Positions 1 through 8,626 of a stretch of DNA of 64,000 bases are shown one piece after another; the stretch's first letter is position 1; every line of letters begins with the position of its first letter. Source of the stretch: Pseudomonas sp. CFBP 13711 (GTDB taxonomy: Bacteria; Pseudomonadota; Gammaproteobacteria; Pseudomonadales; Pseudomonadaceae); NCBI RefSeq assembly GCF_014842265.1, contig NZ_JACYVI010000003.1, positions 392,243 through 456,242 on the forward strand. Reading direction: 5' to 3'. Under the pieces are notes generated by a model. That model did no database searches, was not told the DNA's origin, and worked only from the letters and a program-made list of their open reading frames with translations. Made by a program: the position numbers and the translations under genes.

Positions 1-107
1 TCTCGCGGCATCCATGCCGCTCGGCCCACTCCGCGTCGTCTGCGTTCGGCCTGCACCCAAGTCGCGTTCTGCGGTGCTTGAGCTTTTTGCGTACGAAGAT
101 CAAAAGC
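1..107. repeat. Long dispersed element, copy A (cut by window edge)
   Basis: This stretch matches 58210-58320 almost base for base and matches 30040-30110 and 58875-58980 in reverse complement. It contains the shared words CCGCTCGGCCCACTCCGCG, GCCTGCACCCAAGTCGCG and GAAGATCAAAAGC. The rest of the element lies upstream of the window. At its right end it has a single 11-bp unit (AGATCAAAAGC), where other copies have several. No gene is supported here. Confidence 0.85.
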
Positions 108-180
108 TTCCCGGCTGAAGCCGGTCCTACTAAACACCGCGTGCTGTTAGTGGGACCGGCTTCAGCCGGGAAGAGGCCGG
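108..180. repeat. REP pair (BIME)
   Basis: Two inverted REP cores, CTTCCCGGCTGAAGCCGG near 108-126 and its reverse complement near 152-172, are separated by about 25 bases. Each core can form a hairpin (CCGGCT/AGCCGG). This is the same family as the arrays at 4891, 21357, 35425 and 58360. Confidence 0.85.
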
Positions 181-198
181 CATGAGCGTCACAAGATG

Positions 199-253
199 TC
201 CGATCGTTCCCAGGCTCCGCGTGGGAATGCATCCCATGACGCTCCGCGTCACC
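199..253. repeat. Short dispersed repeat of the CGCGGAGCGTGGGAACGATC type
   Basis: The segment reads CGATCGTTCCCAGGCTCCGC followed by GTGGGAATGC and GACGCTCCGCGTCACC. Related copies occur near 36117-36167, 46886-46991 and 58535-58587. It contains short internal palindromes such as GACGCTCCGCGTC and is not part of a gene. Confidence 0.7.
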
Positions 254-324
254 TTGCGGCTGACATGACACCCCACCAATCGCGCTGCTACGCTCCCTGC
301 CCTCTCTCCACTTAGGCGCCAACC

Positions 325-759
325 ATGCCCACCATCCGCCCCATGACCCTGGACGATTACGACGCCATCACCCAACTCATGCGCGACACGCCGGGTATTT
401 CCTTGCGTGACGCGGACTCCCGCGAGTCCACCGAGCGGTATCTGCTGCGCAACCCCGGACTGAGTTTTGTGGCGGAGGACGGTTCACTCATCTGCGGGTG
501 TGTGATGTCGGGCCATGATGGCCGGCGCGGGTATCTGCAGCATTTGCTGGTGCTGCCTGAGTATCGGCGGCAGGGAACCGGAAAGGCGTTGGTGGAGCGG
601 TGTCTGGTCAGTCTGGAGGCGGAAGGCATTCACAAATGCCATATCGACGTGCTCAAGACCAACCCGGCCGCAGCGACCTATTGGGCGAACCAGGGCTGGC
701 AATTACGGGTTGATATCCACCGTTTTTCCTTCACCCGTCCGGGCAATGAAAACGCCTGA
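325..759 (+). CDS. GNAT family N-acetyltransferase
   Basis: A 144-residue protein of the usual length for a single GNAT domain, which transfers an acetyl group from acetyl-CoA to an amine. The acetyl-CoA pyrophosphate loop is clear: LLVLPEYRRQGTGKALVE at about residues 74-91, with the R/Q-x-x-G-x-G core at 81-86. The C-terminal part, with N-P-A-A-A-T-Y-W around residue 112, is the typical GNAT beta-bulge region where a Tyr often acts as acid. The substrate cannot be read from the sequence. The gene stands alone between a repeat region and a convergent exporter gene. The ATG at 325 has only a weak ribosome binding site. Confidence 0.9.
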   Translation: MPTIRPMTLDDYDAITQLMRDTPGISLRDADSRESTERYLLRNPGLSFVAEDGSLICGCVMSGHDGRRGYLQHLLVLPEYRRQGTGKALVERCLVSLEAEGIHKCHIDVLKTNPAAATYWANQGWQLRVDIHRFSFTRPGNENA

Positions 760-777
760 CACTCAGATAGGCCCTGA

Positions 778-1665
778 TCAGACCTGACTGACAGGCGCCA
801 CGGGTTGGCGTCTGGCGTAAACCATCAGGCCGCTGAGGAGGATAAGTCCGATGCCAAACAGCGAGGCGGTGGCCGGGAAGTTGCCGAACAGCAGAACCCC
901 GTAAGCCACCGCGAAGATGATTTGCAGGTAACCCAACGGTGCGAGCACGGAGGAGGACGCGTAACGATAGGACTTGGCCATCAAAAAATGCGCGCACAGC
1001 CCCAGACCGCCCAGCACCAGCAGCAACCCCATCTGCAACCAGTCAGGTTCGGCCCAGTAAAACGGCACGATGGCGCTGAGGATCAGGGTGCAGAACACGC
1101 CAACGTAGAAGCTGCACACCGACGGGCTGTCGGTCTCCCCCGCCAGTTGCGTGAGCAATTGGTACAGCGCGAAGAACAGCGCGGTCGCGAGGGGAAACAG
1201 CATCCACAGCGAGAAGGCGTCGCTCGCCGGGTTGATGATCACCAGCACGCCGATGAAGCCCAGCACCACCGACAGCCACTGCCAGCGATCCGCCTTGATG
1301 CCGAAGATCAGCGGCGACAGGATCGTTACAAAAGCAGGGGCCAGGAAGACCAGCGCCGTGGATTCGGCGATGGGGACGTGGGTCAGGCCGAACAGGAAAG
1401 ACAGGCTGTCGGCGAGCAGGACCACCGCGCGCAGCAGATGCAGCCAGGGCCGCCGGGTGTGGAAGACGTTTGCGCCGCCGTTGCGCAGCAGCACGGTGGT
1501 CACCAGCGTCGAGTGAACCAGGTAGCGGGCCCACGCGACGAAGATCACCGGCAGGGAATAGATCAGCGTCTTGGAAATCGCGTCATGACTGGCGAACGTC
1601 AGCGCCACGCCTGCCATCAACCACATGCCGATGACTTGCCGGTGCGCGCCGTGATGGGGGGTCAT
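778..1665 (-). CDS. EamA/DMT-superfamily inner-membrane transporter
   Basis: About 295 residues with ten evenly spaced hydrophobic segments, the layout of drug/metabolite transporters built from two five-helix EamA repeats. The first helix starts near GMWLMAGVALTFASHDAISK and the second repeat near LWMLFPLATALFFALYQLL. The protein ends in a short basic tail (YARRQPVAP). These permeases usually export metabolites, but no substrate can be named. I chose the ATG at 1665 (MTPHHG) because the open frame further upstream encodes a Pro/Ala/Ser-rich stretch unlike the family. It converges with the acetyltransferase gene, 18 bases away. Confidence 0.88.
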   Translation of the reverse strand: MTPHHGAHRQVIGMWLMAGVALTFASHDAISKTLIYSLPVIFVAWARYLVHSTLVTTVLLRNGGANVFHTRRPWLHLLRAVVLLADSLSFLFGLTHVPIAESTALVFLAPAFVTILSPLIFGIKADRWQWLSVVLGFIGVLVIINPASDAFSLWMLFPLATALFFALYQLLTQLAGETDSPSVCSFYVGVFCTLILSAIVPFYWAEPDWLQMGLLLVLGGLGLCAHFLMAKSYRYASSSVLAPLGYLQIIFAVAYGVLLFGNFPATASLFGIGLILLSGLMVYARRQPVAPVSQV

Positions 1666-2205
1666 TGCAAAACCTGCCACAGAAAATGATGCGCAGGAGT
1701 TAACCACAGAACTCGGCCCAGGCGCCCGCGCAGCTTGCCCAAGCGGCGCCGGCACTTTATCGCGGGCAATAAAAAACCCGCCTGAGCGGGTTCTTTTCTA
1801 TCAACACCATTCCAACATCCTGTCAGTAGCCGTCCCGGCAAAAGGTGGATCATCCATGACCTGCGAAGCACATCCAGCGCCTCGGTTGATGGATCCAAGG
1901 TTGCGCTAGTGGCGCTTCGCTGTACAGGGCGACATTGCTCCACAGCGTGTAAGCCTTTCGCTATACCGCGTGGGCGGCGGCCTCTGACGCTCCGCATTAA
2001 GAGCACCTGCGCAAGCCTCGCGACAAAGGCATGGCGGAGGCATAATGTGCGCCACACGAATACGCCCGCCGAACTGAGCCGCGTTGCCCACCCACGTCTC
2101 AGTCGGTTTCAAACCAGCCCGGCCCTGCCGCGCAACGGGAAGCGATATGCCCATTCTTGTTCAGACATCCTGCCCTCTACTCCCCGGCTCACGGTCGTCG
2201 CAGTC
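1666..2205. other. Intergenic region of about 540 bases without a supported gene
   Basis: Apart from the terminator-like hairpin at 1771-1798, nothing gene-like is visible. The amidase frame stays open through 1909-2205, but the encoded peptide is Arg/Cys/Ser-rich and looks non-coding. The promoters of the exporter (leftward) and the amidase (rightward) must lie here. Confidence 0.6.
1771..1798 (+). terminator. Rho-independent terminator-like hairpin with no obvious gene upstream
   Basis: The stem ACCCGC-CTGA-GCGGGT is followed by TCTTTT and preceded by a run of A, so it could work in both directions. On the plus strand no gene ends here. On the minus strand it would lie in the exporter leader. 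It may end a small RNA or be a leftover of a lost gene. Confidence 0.65.
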
Positions 2206-3918
2206 ATGATCGAAGTCACCGAAGTCTCCATCGCGCAGTTGCGCGCAGCCCTTGAAGCGGGCCAGACCACCGCCGTCGAACTGGTCCAGGCGTACCTCGC
2301 CAGAATCGACGCCTATGACGGCACCGACACCGCCACCGCGCTCAACGCCGTGGTCGTGCGCAATCCCCAGGCCCTCGACGAAGCGCAAGCTTCCGATGAC
2401 CGTCGCGCGCGAGGCGAAACCCTCGGCCCCCTCGACGGCATTCCCTACACCGCCAAAGACAGCTATCTGGTCAAAGGCCTCACGGCCGCATCGGGCAGCC
2501 CGGCGTTTGCCGAACTGGTCGCTCACCGTGATGCGTTCACCATCGAGCGGTTGCGTGGGGCCGGCGCGATCTGTCTGGGCAAGACCAACATGCCGCCGAT
2601 GGCCAATGGCGGCATGCAGCGCGGCGTCTATGGCCGCGCTGAAAGCCCTTATAACGAGGATTTCCTGACGGCGCCGTTTGCGTCCGGGTCATCCAACGGC
2701 GCCGGCACTGCAACGGCCGCGAGTTTCGCGGCATTCGGGCTGGCCGAAGAAACCTGGTCGAGCGGCCGCGGCCCTGCCTCGAACAACGGCCTGTGCGCCT
2801 ACACGCCGTCACGCGGGGTGATTTCGGTGCGCGGCAACTGGCCGCTGACGCCGACCATGGACGTGGTCGTGCCCTTCGCCCGAACCATGGCCGACCTGCT
2901 CGAAGTGCTGGACGTGGTGGTCGCCGAAGACCCCGACACCCGCGGCGACCTGTGGCGCTTGCAGCCGTGGGTGCCGATTCCCTCGGTCGACTCGGTGCGC
3001 CCGGCGTCCTACGCCGACCTCGCCGCCAGCCCGCAGACTCTGGCCGGCAAACGCTTCGGTGTGCCGCGCATGTACATCAACGCCGACCCTGAAGCCGGTA
3101 CCTGCGAAGCACCCGGCATTGGCGGCCCCACCGGCCAGCGCATCATCACCCGCGCCTCGGTGATCGACCTGTGGGAACAGGCGCGCCAGGCACTCGAAGC
3201 CCAGGGCGCCGAAGTCATCGAAGTGGATTTCCCGCTGGTCTCCAACTGCGAGGGCGATCGTCCCGGCGCGCCGACGGTGTACAACCGCGGTATCGTTTCC
3301 AAGGAATTTTTGCACCACGAATTGTGGGACCTCACCGCCTGGGCGTTCGATGACTTTCTACAAGCCAACGGCGACCCGAAACTGAACCCCCTGGCCGACG
3401 TCAACGGACCGCTGATTTTCCCCCACGACCCCGGCACTCTGCCCAACCGCGAGGGCGATCTCGCTGCCGGCATGGACGAGTACGTGAAGATGGCCCAACG
3501 CGGCATCACGCCGTGGGACCAGATCGACACCTTGCCGGACGGCCTGCGCGGGCTGGAACATACCCGCCGCATTGACCTCGAAGACTGGATGCAGCGGCTC
3601 GGGCTGGACGCGGTGCTGTTCCCGACCGTGGCCGACGTGGCCCCGGCGAATGCTGACGTCAACCCGGCCTCGGCGGACATCGCCTGGAGCAACGGCGTCT
3701 GGGTCGCCAACGGCAACCTCGCGATCCGCCACCTCGGCGTGCCCACCGTCACGGTGCCGATGGGCGTGATGGCCGACATTGGCATGCCCGTGGGCCTGAC
3801 CTTCGCCGGCCGCGCTTACGACGATTCCGCCCTGCTGCGCTTCGCTTCGGCGTTCGAATCCATCGGCAGCAAGCGCCAGATTCCGCCGCGCACGCCGCCG
3901 TTGTCTTCTGCTCGATAA
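2206..3918 (+). CDS. Amidase signature family protein
   Basis: A 570-residue serine amidohydrolase of the amidase signature family, which hydrolyses carboxamide bonds. The Ser-cisSer-Lys triad is recognisable: Lys84 (GIPYTAKDSY), cis-Ser162 (ASGSSNGAG) and nucleophile Ser186 (WSSGRGPAS), with the usual 24-residue spacing between the two serines. The signature loop departs from the common GTDTGGS form (AEETWSSGRGP), so the enzyme belongs to a side branch. No signal peptide is seen. The ATG at 2206 (MIEVTEVSIAQLR) begins the recognisable family N-terminus; the longer open frame back to 1909 is non-coding in character. A glutathione-transferase gene follows on the same strand after 72 bases and may be cotranscribed. 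Confidence 0.9.
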   Translation: MIEVTEVSIAQLRAALEAGQTTAVELVQAYLARIDAYDGTDTATALNAVVVRNPQALDEAQASDDRRARGETLGPLDGIPYTAKDSYLVKGLTAASGSPAFAELVAHRDAFTIERLRGAGAICLGKTNMPPMANGGMQRGVYGRAESPYNEDFLTAPFASGSSNGAGTATAASFAAFGLAEETWSSGRGPASNNGLCAYTPSRGVISVRGNWPLTPTMDVVVPFARTMADLLEVLDVVVAEDPDTRGDLWRLQPWVPIPSVDSVRPASYADLAASPQTLAGKRFGVPRMYINADPEAGTCEAPGIGGPTGQRIITRASVIDLWEQARQALEAQGAEVIEVDFPLVSNCEGDRPGAPTVYNRGIVSKEFLHHELWDLTAWAFDDFLQANGDPKLNPLADVNGPLIFPHDPGTLPNREGDLAAGMDEYVKMAQRGITPWDQIDTLPDGLRGLEHTRRIDLEDWMQRLGLDAVLFPTVADVAPANADVNPASADIAWSNGVWVANGNLAIRHLGVPTVTVPMGVMADIGMPVGLTFAGRAYDDSALLRFASAFESIGSKRQIPPRTPPLSSAR

Positions 3919-3990
3919 ACAGTGTTAAAGGGTCGGGGCCAGCGCGCCTCGATCCTTCCCGCTAAAACTGACCCTCAGGAGAAGTGTTCA

Positions 3991-4830
3991 ATGAGCAAGG
4001 CACCTTATGTCCCGCCTACCGTGTGGAAACACGAAGCGCCCTCCGGCGGCCAGTTCGCCAGCATCAACCGCCCGACGGCCGGGCCGACCCATGAAAAGGC
4101 CCTGCCGGTCGGCAAACACCCGCTGCAGCTGTATTCACTGGCCACGCCCAACGGCGTCAAGGTGACGATTCTGCTTGAGGAGCTGCTTGCCCTCGGCCAC
4201 AGCGGCGCCGAGTACGACGCCTGGCTGATCCGTATCAACGAGGGTGATCAGTTCGGCAGCGGCTTCGTCGAAATCAACCCCAATTCGAAAATCCCCGCAC
4301 TGCTGGATCGCAGCATCGAACCCAACCTTCGCGTGTTCGAGTCCGGTTCGATCCTGCTGTATCTGGCGGAGAAGTTTGGCGAGTTGCTGCCCAAGGATCT
4401 GGCGGGCCGCACCGAAACCCTGAACTGGCTGTTCTGGCAGATGGGCGCTGCGCCGTATCTGGGTGGGGGCTTCGGGCACTTTTATGTGTACGCGCCGGAG
4501 AAGTTTGAGTACGCGATCGACCGCTTCACCATGGAAGCCAAGCGTCAGTTGGACGTGTTGAATCGGCGCCTCAGCGAAAGCGCTTATCTGGCCGGCGACA
4601 GCTACACCATCGCCGACATCGCCGTGTGGTCGTGGTACGGGCAAGTGGTGCGCAACACCGTATACGGCGCCGCTGAATTCCTCGCCGCCCACGAATACAC
4701 CCACGTGCAGCGCTGGGCCGAAACCATTGCGCAACGGCCGGCAGTGATCCGCGGCATGCGCGTCAACCGGATCTGGGGCGATGAAGCCACTCAAGTGCCG
4801 GAACGGCATGATGCGTCGGATCTGGATTGA
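3991..4830 (+). CDS. yghU: YghU-type glutathione S-transferase / disulfide-bond oxidoreductase
   Basis: A 279-residue protein closely resembling E. coli YghU (Nu class), which uses glutathione to reduce organic hydroperoxides and disulfides. The long N-terminal extension (YVPPTVWKHEAPSGGQFAS) precedes a thioredoxin-like domain at about residues 45-130 that contains LATPNGVKVTILLEEL and NPNSKIPAL. An all-helical C-terminal GST domain follows. As in YghU there is no catalytic Cys at the active-site turn; a Thr/Asn pair (TPNG) is present instead. The start at 3991 is preceded by a good ribosome binding site (CAGGAG, 10 bases upstream). It is probably cytoplasmic and perhaps in one unit with the upstream amidase. 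Confidence 0.93.
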   Translation: MSKAPYVPPTVWKHEAPSGGQFASINRPTAGPTHEKALPVGKHPLQLYSLATPNGVKVTILLEELLALGHSGAEYDAWLIRINEGDQFGSGFVEINPNSKIPALLDRSIEPNLRVFESGSILLYLAEKFGELLPKDLAGRTETLNWLFWQMGAAPYLGGGFGHFYVYAPEKFEYAIDRFTMEAKRQLDVLNRRLSESAYLAGDSYTIADIAVWSWYGQVVRNTVYGAAEFLAAHEYTHVQRWAETIAQRPAVIRGMRVNRIWGDEATQVPERHDASDLD

Positions 4831-4888
4831 GGCAATTCCCGGCGGTCAGTGAGGATTTCTCCACTCTCACTGACACAACACGGATCCC

Positions 4889-5252
4889 TGTAGGACCGGC
4901 TTCAGCCGGGAAAGCGTCGGTCGTCACACCGCAAAATTGTTGGTGCTCACACCGGCCTCTTCCCAGCTAAAGCCAGTCCCACGAGAACACCGCATCCATC
5001 CAGTTGCACCGCGTGGTCTAAATGTAGGACCGGCTTCAGCCGGGAAGGCGTCGGTCGTCACACCGCAAAATTGTTGGTGTTCACACCGGCCTCTTCCCGG
5101 CTAAAGCCGGTCCCACGAGAACACCGCATCCATCCAGCTGCACCGCGTGTTCTAAATGTGGGACCGGCTTCAGCCGGGAAGACGTCGAGGGTCATACCGC
5201 AAATTGATGGTGCTCACACCGGCCTCTTCCCGGCTAAAGCCAGTCCCACTGA
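4889..5252. repeat. Tandem BIME array, period 134 bp, about 2.7 units
   Basis: Rightward REP cores (GGCTTCAGCCGGGAA) begin at 4898, 5032 and 5166, exactly 134 bases apart. Each is followed about 65 bases later by the inverted core (TTCCCGGCTAAAGCC). The spacers share GTCGGTCGTCACACCGCAAA and CACCGCATCCATCCAG, so this is a true tandem duplication of a whole BIME. Nothing in it is a plausible gene. Confidence 0.9.
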
Positions 5253-5317
5253 AAGCATGCATTCCTCCAGTGGCACCCCATGCGCCAGACGTAGGGCCGG
5301 CGCAAGCCGAGACAGCT

Positions 5318-6184
5318 TCAGGCGCCCTGCCCGTCGAGTTCGGCGAGCATGTCCTGGGGGATCACCAGCTCGGCGGCCGTCAGGTTTTCGTGCAGATGCG
5401 CCACCGAGGAGGTGCCCGGAATCAGCAGCAGATTAGGCGCACGTTGCAGCAGCCATGCCAGTGCCACGCACATTGGCGAGGTGTCGAGGCGTGTGGCGAC
5501 GTCCGACAGGGTCTGGGACTGCAACGGCGTGAAACCGCCCAGCGGGAAGAACGGCACGTAGGCGATGCCCTGCTTGCCGAGTTCTGCGATCAGCTGCTCG
5601 TCATCTCGGTGGGCCAGGTTGTAATGGTTCTGCACGCAAACCACCTGGGCAATGCCCTGCGCCTCGGCAACCTGTTTCGCACTGACGTTGCTCAGGCCCA
5701 GATGCTGAATCAGCCCCTGACGCTGCAATTCAGCCAGCGCACTGAACTGCTCGGCTATCGACGCTTCATCCGGCGAATGCCCGGTGCCCCACGCCCTGAA
5801 GTTCACCACGTGCAGCGCTTCCACGCCGAGATTGCGCAGGTTGTCGTGCACCGCGCTCACCAGTTCCGCCGGGCTGTTGGCGGGATTCCATGAAGCGTCG
5901 GTGCCTCGGGAGGCGCCAACCTTGGTGACGATCAGCAGCTCGTCGGCATAAGGATGCAGGGCCTCGCGGATCAGGCGGTTGGTGACATGGGGACCATAGA
6001 AGTCGGCCGTGTCGATATGGTTGACGCCGGAATCAGCCGCTTCACGCAGAACGGCGATGGCAGCCGCGTGATCTTTCGGCGGTCCGTAAACGCCGGGCCC
6101 TGCCAGCTGCATGGCGCCGTAACCCATGCGGTTGACGGTGCGACCGCCGAATGAAAAGTGTCCTGCCTTGCTGGCCTGGCTCAT
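5318..6184 (-). CDS. Aldo/keto reductase family oxidoreductase
   Basis: A 288-residue NADPH-dependent aldo/keto reductase with a TIM-barrel fold. The N-terminal motif MGYGAMQLAGPGVYG, the catalytic Asp58 and Tyr63 in HIDTADFYG, and Lys88 in VTKVG are all in place. The fourth tetrad position, normally His in an H-W-P context, reads VVNFRAWG, so Asn seems to replace His. The cofactor-binding end (LLIPGTSSVAHLHENL, about residues 252-267) is typical. The family is close to E. coli YdbC. The gene is divergent from a LysR-type regulator gene 117 bases away, which probably controls it. The start at 6184 has a GAGG element about ten bases upstream. Confidence 0.92.
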   Translation of the reverse strand: MSQASKAGHFSFGGRTVNRMGYGAMQLAGPGVYGPPKDHAAAIAVLREAADSGVNHIDTADFYGPHVTNRLIREALHPYADELLIVTKVGASRGTDASWNPANSPAELVSAVHDNLRNLGVEALHVVNFRAWGTGHSPDEASIAEQFSALAELQRQGLIQHLGLSNVSAKQVAEAQGIAQVVCVQNHYNLAHRDDEQLIAELGKQGIAYVPFFPLGGFTPLQSQTLSDVATRLDTSPMCVALAWLLQRAPNLLLIPGTSSVAHLHENLTAAELVIPQDMLAELDGQGA

Positions 6185-6301
6185 GGGTGACGCCTCGTGA
6201 TCAAGAATGTGGGATGGCTCAAGTGGTGGGCTGACTATAGGCGTTGACCGCTGCGCTGATAATCAGGTGCAATCGGCACGGGCTGTACGAGTGAGCGGAC
6301 A

Positions 6302-7201
6302 ATGGCGACAGACATTCAGGATTTGCTGGCCTTCGTGGCCGTGGTCAACGCAGGCGGTTTTCGTGAAGGCGCACGGCTGAGTGGCAAGTCGGCGTCCAGC
6401 CTCAGCGATGCTGTTCGACGCATGGAGTCTCGCCTGGGCGTGCGCCTGCTCAACCGCACCACCCGCAGCGTCGTCCCGACCGAAGCCGGCGCGCGGCTGA
6501 TGGAACGGATTGTCCCCGCACTCGGCGAAGTCGAATCGGCACTGGACGTAGTCAATGATTTCCGCGACCGCCCTTCCGGCACACTCAGGCTCAACGTGCC
6601 CGTCAGCGCCGCCCGCCTGATATTGCCGCAGATCATCACCCCGTTCCTGCAGGCGCACCCGGACATCCGGATGGAAGTGGTCACTGAAGAAAGCTTCGTC
6701 GACATGATTGCCGCCGGCTGTGACGCGGGCATTCGCTACGACGATCGCCTTGAACAGGACATGATCGCCGTGCCCATCGGCCCGCGTGTTCAGCGTTTCG
6801 CGACCGCCGCATCGCCGGCGTACCTCGATGCCCGGGGCCGCCCTGAACATCCAAGGGATCTGCTCAACCACAGCTGCCTGCGGGGCAAATTTCCGAGCGG
6901 TTCAATACCTTTATGGGAATACGAGCGGGACGGCGAAAATGTGCGTGTCGACCCTACCGGCCCGTTGACCGTGCGGATCGGCGGCGCCGTCGACCTTGCC
7001 GTGCAAACCGCCATCGACGGCCTGGGCATCGTCTCGCTGTTCGAAGACTGGTTGCGCCCCCATCTGGACAGCGGCGCGCTGGAACCGGTGCTCGAACCCT
7101 GGTGGCCAAGCTTCAGCGGGCCGTTTCTGTATTACCCGGGGCGGCGCTATGTGCCATCACCGTTGAGAGCCTTCCTGGACTTCATCCAGCGGATGGCGTG
7201 A
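6302..7201 (+). CDS. LysR-type transcriptional regulator
   Basis: A 299-residue regulator with an N-terminal winged helix-turn-helix: residues 3-60 contain FVAVVNAGGFREGARLSGKS and RLGVRLLNRTTRSV. A LysR substrate-binding domain follows (about residues 90-295, with GTLRLNVPVSAARLILPQI opening it). It belongs to the DsdC/AaeR-like group that often controls a neighbouring oxidoreductase. It is divergent from the aldo/keto reductase gene, so that gene is the likely target. The inducer is unknown. A bidirectional terminator follows at 7301. Confidence 0.93.
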   Translation: MATDIQDLLAFVAVVNAGGFREGARLSGKSASSLSDAVRRMESRLGVRLLNRTTRSVVPTEAGARLMERIVPALGEVESALDVVNDFRDRPSGTLRLNVPVSAARLILPQIITPFLQAHPDIRMEVVTEESFVDMIAAGCDAGIRYDDRLEQDMIAVPIGPRVQRFATAASPAYLDARGRPEHPRDLLNHSCLRGKFPSGSIPLWEYERDGENVRVDPTGPLTVRIGGAVDLAVQTAIDGLGIVSLFEDWLRPHLDSGALEPVLEPWWPSFSGPFLYYPGRRYVPSPLRAFLDFIQRMA

Positions 7202-7300
7202 TGCTTGTCCGTGCACAGAACTGACCAGATATTTTAAATAAATAACTGCAAGTTCACGGTCGAACTAGCCCGCAGGATGTTGCAGCTAGATAATCAGGCA

Positions 7301-7334
7301 AAAAAAACGCTGCATTCAATGCAGCGTTTCTTTT
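7301..7334. terminator. Bidirectional rho-independent terminator
   Basis: The perfect stem AACGCTGCATTCAATGCAGCGTT is flanked by a run of A on the left and TTCTTTT on the right. It sits between two convergent genes, the LysR gene and the DUF2790 gene, and can serve both. Confidence 0.9.
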
Positions 7335-7371
7335 ATAGCGTTTGTAGTTGAAGCCGCCAGGGCACTGGCGA

Positions 7372-7644
7372 TCAACCATTTTGACGACCGTAACCCATGA
7401 TGGTGTAGTCAAGGCTGTGGGTCACGCCGGCGTGGTCAACATAAACCATGGTGGATTGCACCGGACCATCAACTTTCTGTGGGTCCTGGGCGTTTTTAAT
7501 GCTGATCACTTTCGCGACGTCGATACCTTTGTGGCGGTTGTATTGTTCAACCTGGACCGAGTGCTGTTGGCCGGTGGCCGGGAGTTCGCCGGCAGCGGCA
7601 AATACACTGACGAGGGACAGAGCAGCGAAGGCTAATACTTTCAT
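7372..7644 (-). CDS. Small secreted DUF2790-family protein
   Basis: A 90-residue protein with a cleavable signal peptide (MKVLAFAALSLVSVFAAAG). The short mature domain has the DUF2790 pattern: HKGIDVAKVISIK, then a divergent middle, then a terminal beta pair with STMVYVDHAGVTHSLDY. Such proteins are numerous in Pseudomonas, are periplasmic and have no established function. A second member is encoded at 44101-44364. The start at 7644 is supported by GGAGAACG just upstream. The upstream region is A/T-rich (7684-8160) and probably holds its promoter. Confidence 0.85.
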   Translation of the reverse strand: MKVLAFAALSLVSVFAAAGELPATGQQHSVQVEQYNRHKGIDVAKVISIKNAQDPQKVDGPVQSTMVYVDHAGVTHSLDYTIMGYGRQNG

Positions 7645-7683
7645 GGTCGTTCTCCAGAAGTTCATTAAGTAGTAAGGGAGCAA

Positions 7684-8162
7684 AGCGCTTGTCGTTTGCT
7701 TCTGGGGCCATTCTGTTCGTGATCGGCGCCGATGATAAATACTTAAAATCGATAAGGCCCATCACCGTCATCGATGCTTGAGTTAATTAGATCAATTTCC
7801 GTAATAGACCCTTGCGTATTCTGTTAACTCACAACTTTCAACACATCGAGTGAGACTGGCGCAGCCCCCCCGTTAAGTGCGACAGATGCAGGGACTGCTC
7901 TACGGCGGTGCGCGTCATGTTGTCGCGGGTGATTAAACTGCCTGTCGGGAAATATTTTCAGCGCAATCAAACATTTCCAATGATGAACGTACTACCATTC
8001 ATCCCGCTGACTCGTCCCGAACCAAAATGTCCGAGCAGACCTATATAAAGCGCTGGCCACTGGCACGGCGCTATTTTTTTAAAACAAACCGAAGCCTTGA
8101 TGCCGCCTCACGAGCCTGCTCGTGGCGCAGTGCGTCAACCGTGATGACCGTCTGAGGTTGTG
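7684..8162. other. Divergent intergenic region of about 480 bases
   Basis: This A/T-richer region lies between the DUF2790 gene (leftward) and the molybdenum hydroxylase operon (rightward). It must hold both promoters. I see no REP element, no convincing terminator and no open frame of quality. Confidence 0.5.
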
Positions 8163-8615
8163 ATGCAGAAATTGATGATTAACGGCCAGGAGCACGACCT
8201 GGATGTCGCCGACGACATGCCATTGTTGTGGGTCCTGCGCGACGTGATGGGCCTGACCGGCACCAAATACGGTTGCGGCATTGCCCAATGCGGCGTGTGC
8301 ACCGTGCACCTGGACGGCCAGGCCGTGCGCTCATGCGTACTGCCGGTGAGCGCCGTCGCCGGCCGCAAGGTCACCACCATCGAAGCGGTGGGCGAGCAGG
8401 CCGTAGGTCAGGCGGTACAGAAAGCCTGGCTGGACCATGAAGTCGTGCAATGCGGCTACTGCCAGTCGGGGCAGATCATGTCCGCCGTCGCGCTGCTGCA
8501 GGAACACCCCAAAGCCAACGACGAGCAGATCGTCAACGCCATGTCGGGCAACCTCTGCCGCTGCGCCACCTACACCCGCATTCGCGCCGCCATCAAAAGC
8601 GTCAGCCAGGCCTGA
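8163..8615 (+). CDS. 2Fe-2S subunit of a molybdenum hydroxylase (IorA/NicA type)
   Basis: A 150-residue small subunit that passes electrons from the molybdenum centre to the next carrier. The N-terminal plant-ferredoxin cluster ligands are Cys38, Cys43, Cys46 and Cys58 (CGIAQCGVC). The C-terminal helical cluster ligands are Cys97, Cys100, Cys132 and Cys134 (CGYC and CRC). It has no signal peptide and probably crosses the membrane bound to the Tat-tagged large subunit encoded next. A GTG at 8160 is an equally possible start one codon earlier. It is the first gene of a three-gene operon, 11 bases before the large subunit. The substrate could be an N-heterocycle (isoquinoline or nicotinate type) or an aldehyde. 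Confidence 0.93.
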   Translation: MQKLMINGQEHDLDVADDMPLLWVLRDVMGLTGTKYGCGIAQCGVCTVHLDGQAVRSCVLPVSAVAGRKVTTIEAVGEQAVGQAVQKAWLDHEVVQCGYCQSGQIMSAVALLQEHPKANDEQIVNAMSGNLCRCATYTRIRAAIKSVSQA

Positions 8616-8626
8616 AGGAAGTCATC

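Noticed and set aside
805..1689. A 294-residue Gln/His/Arg-rich frame opposite the EamA gene
   Set aside because: It is the mirror of a well-supported membrane protein gene; its composition is that of a shadow frame.
1909..2205. N-terminal extension of the amidase to 669 residues
   Set aside because: The extra 99 residues are Arg/Ser/Cys-rich and unlike any amidase. The family begins at the ATG at 2206.
4889..5252. Regularly spaced repeats that might suggest a CRISPR array
   Set aside because: The repeats are inverted REP hairpins, the units are 134 bases long with conserved rather than unique spacers, and no cas gene is present.
8061..8078. Sigma-54 promoter in front of the molybdenum hydroxylase (TGGCACGGCGCTATTTTT)
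   Set aside because: The -24 element fits, but the -12 GC is missing at the required spacing.
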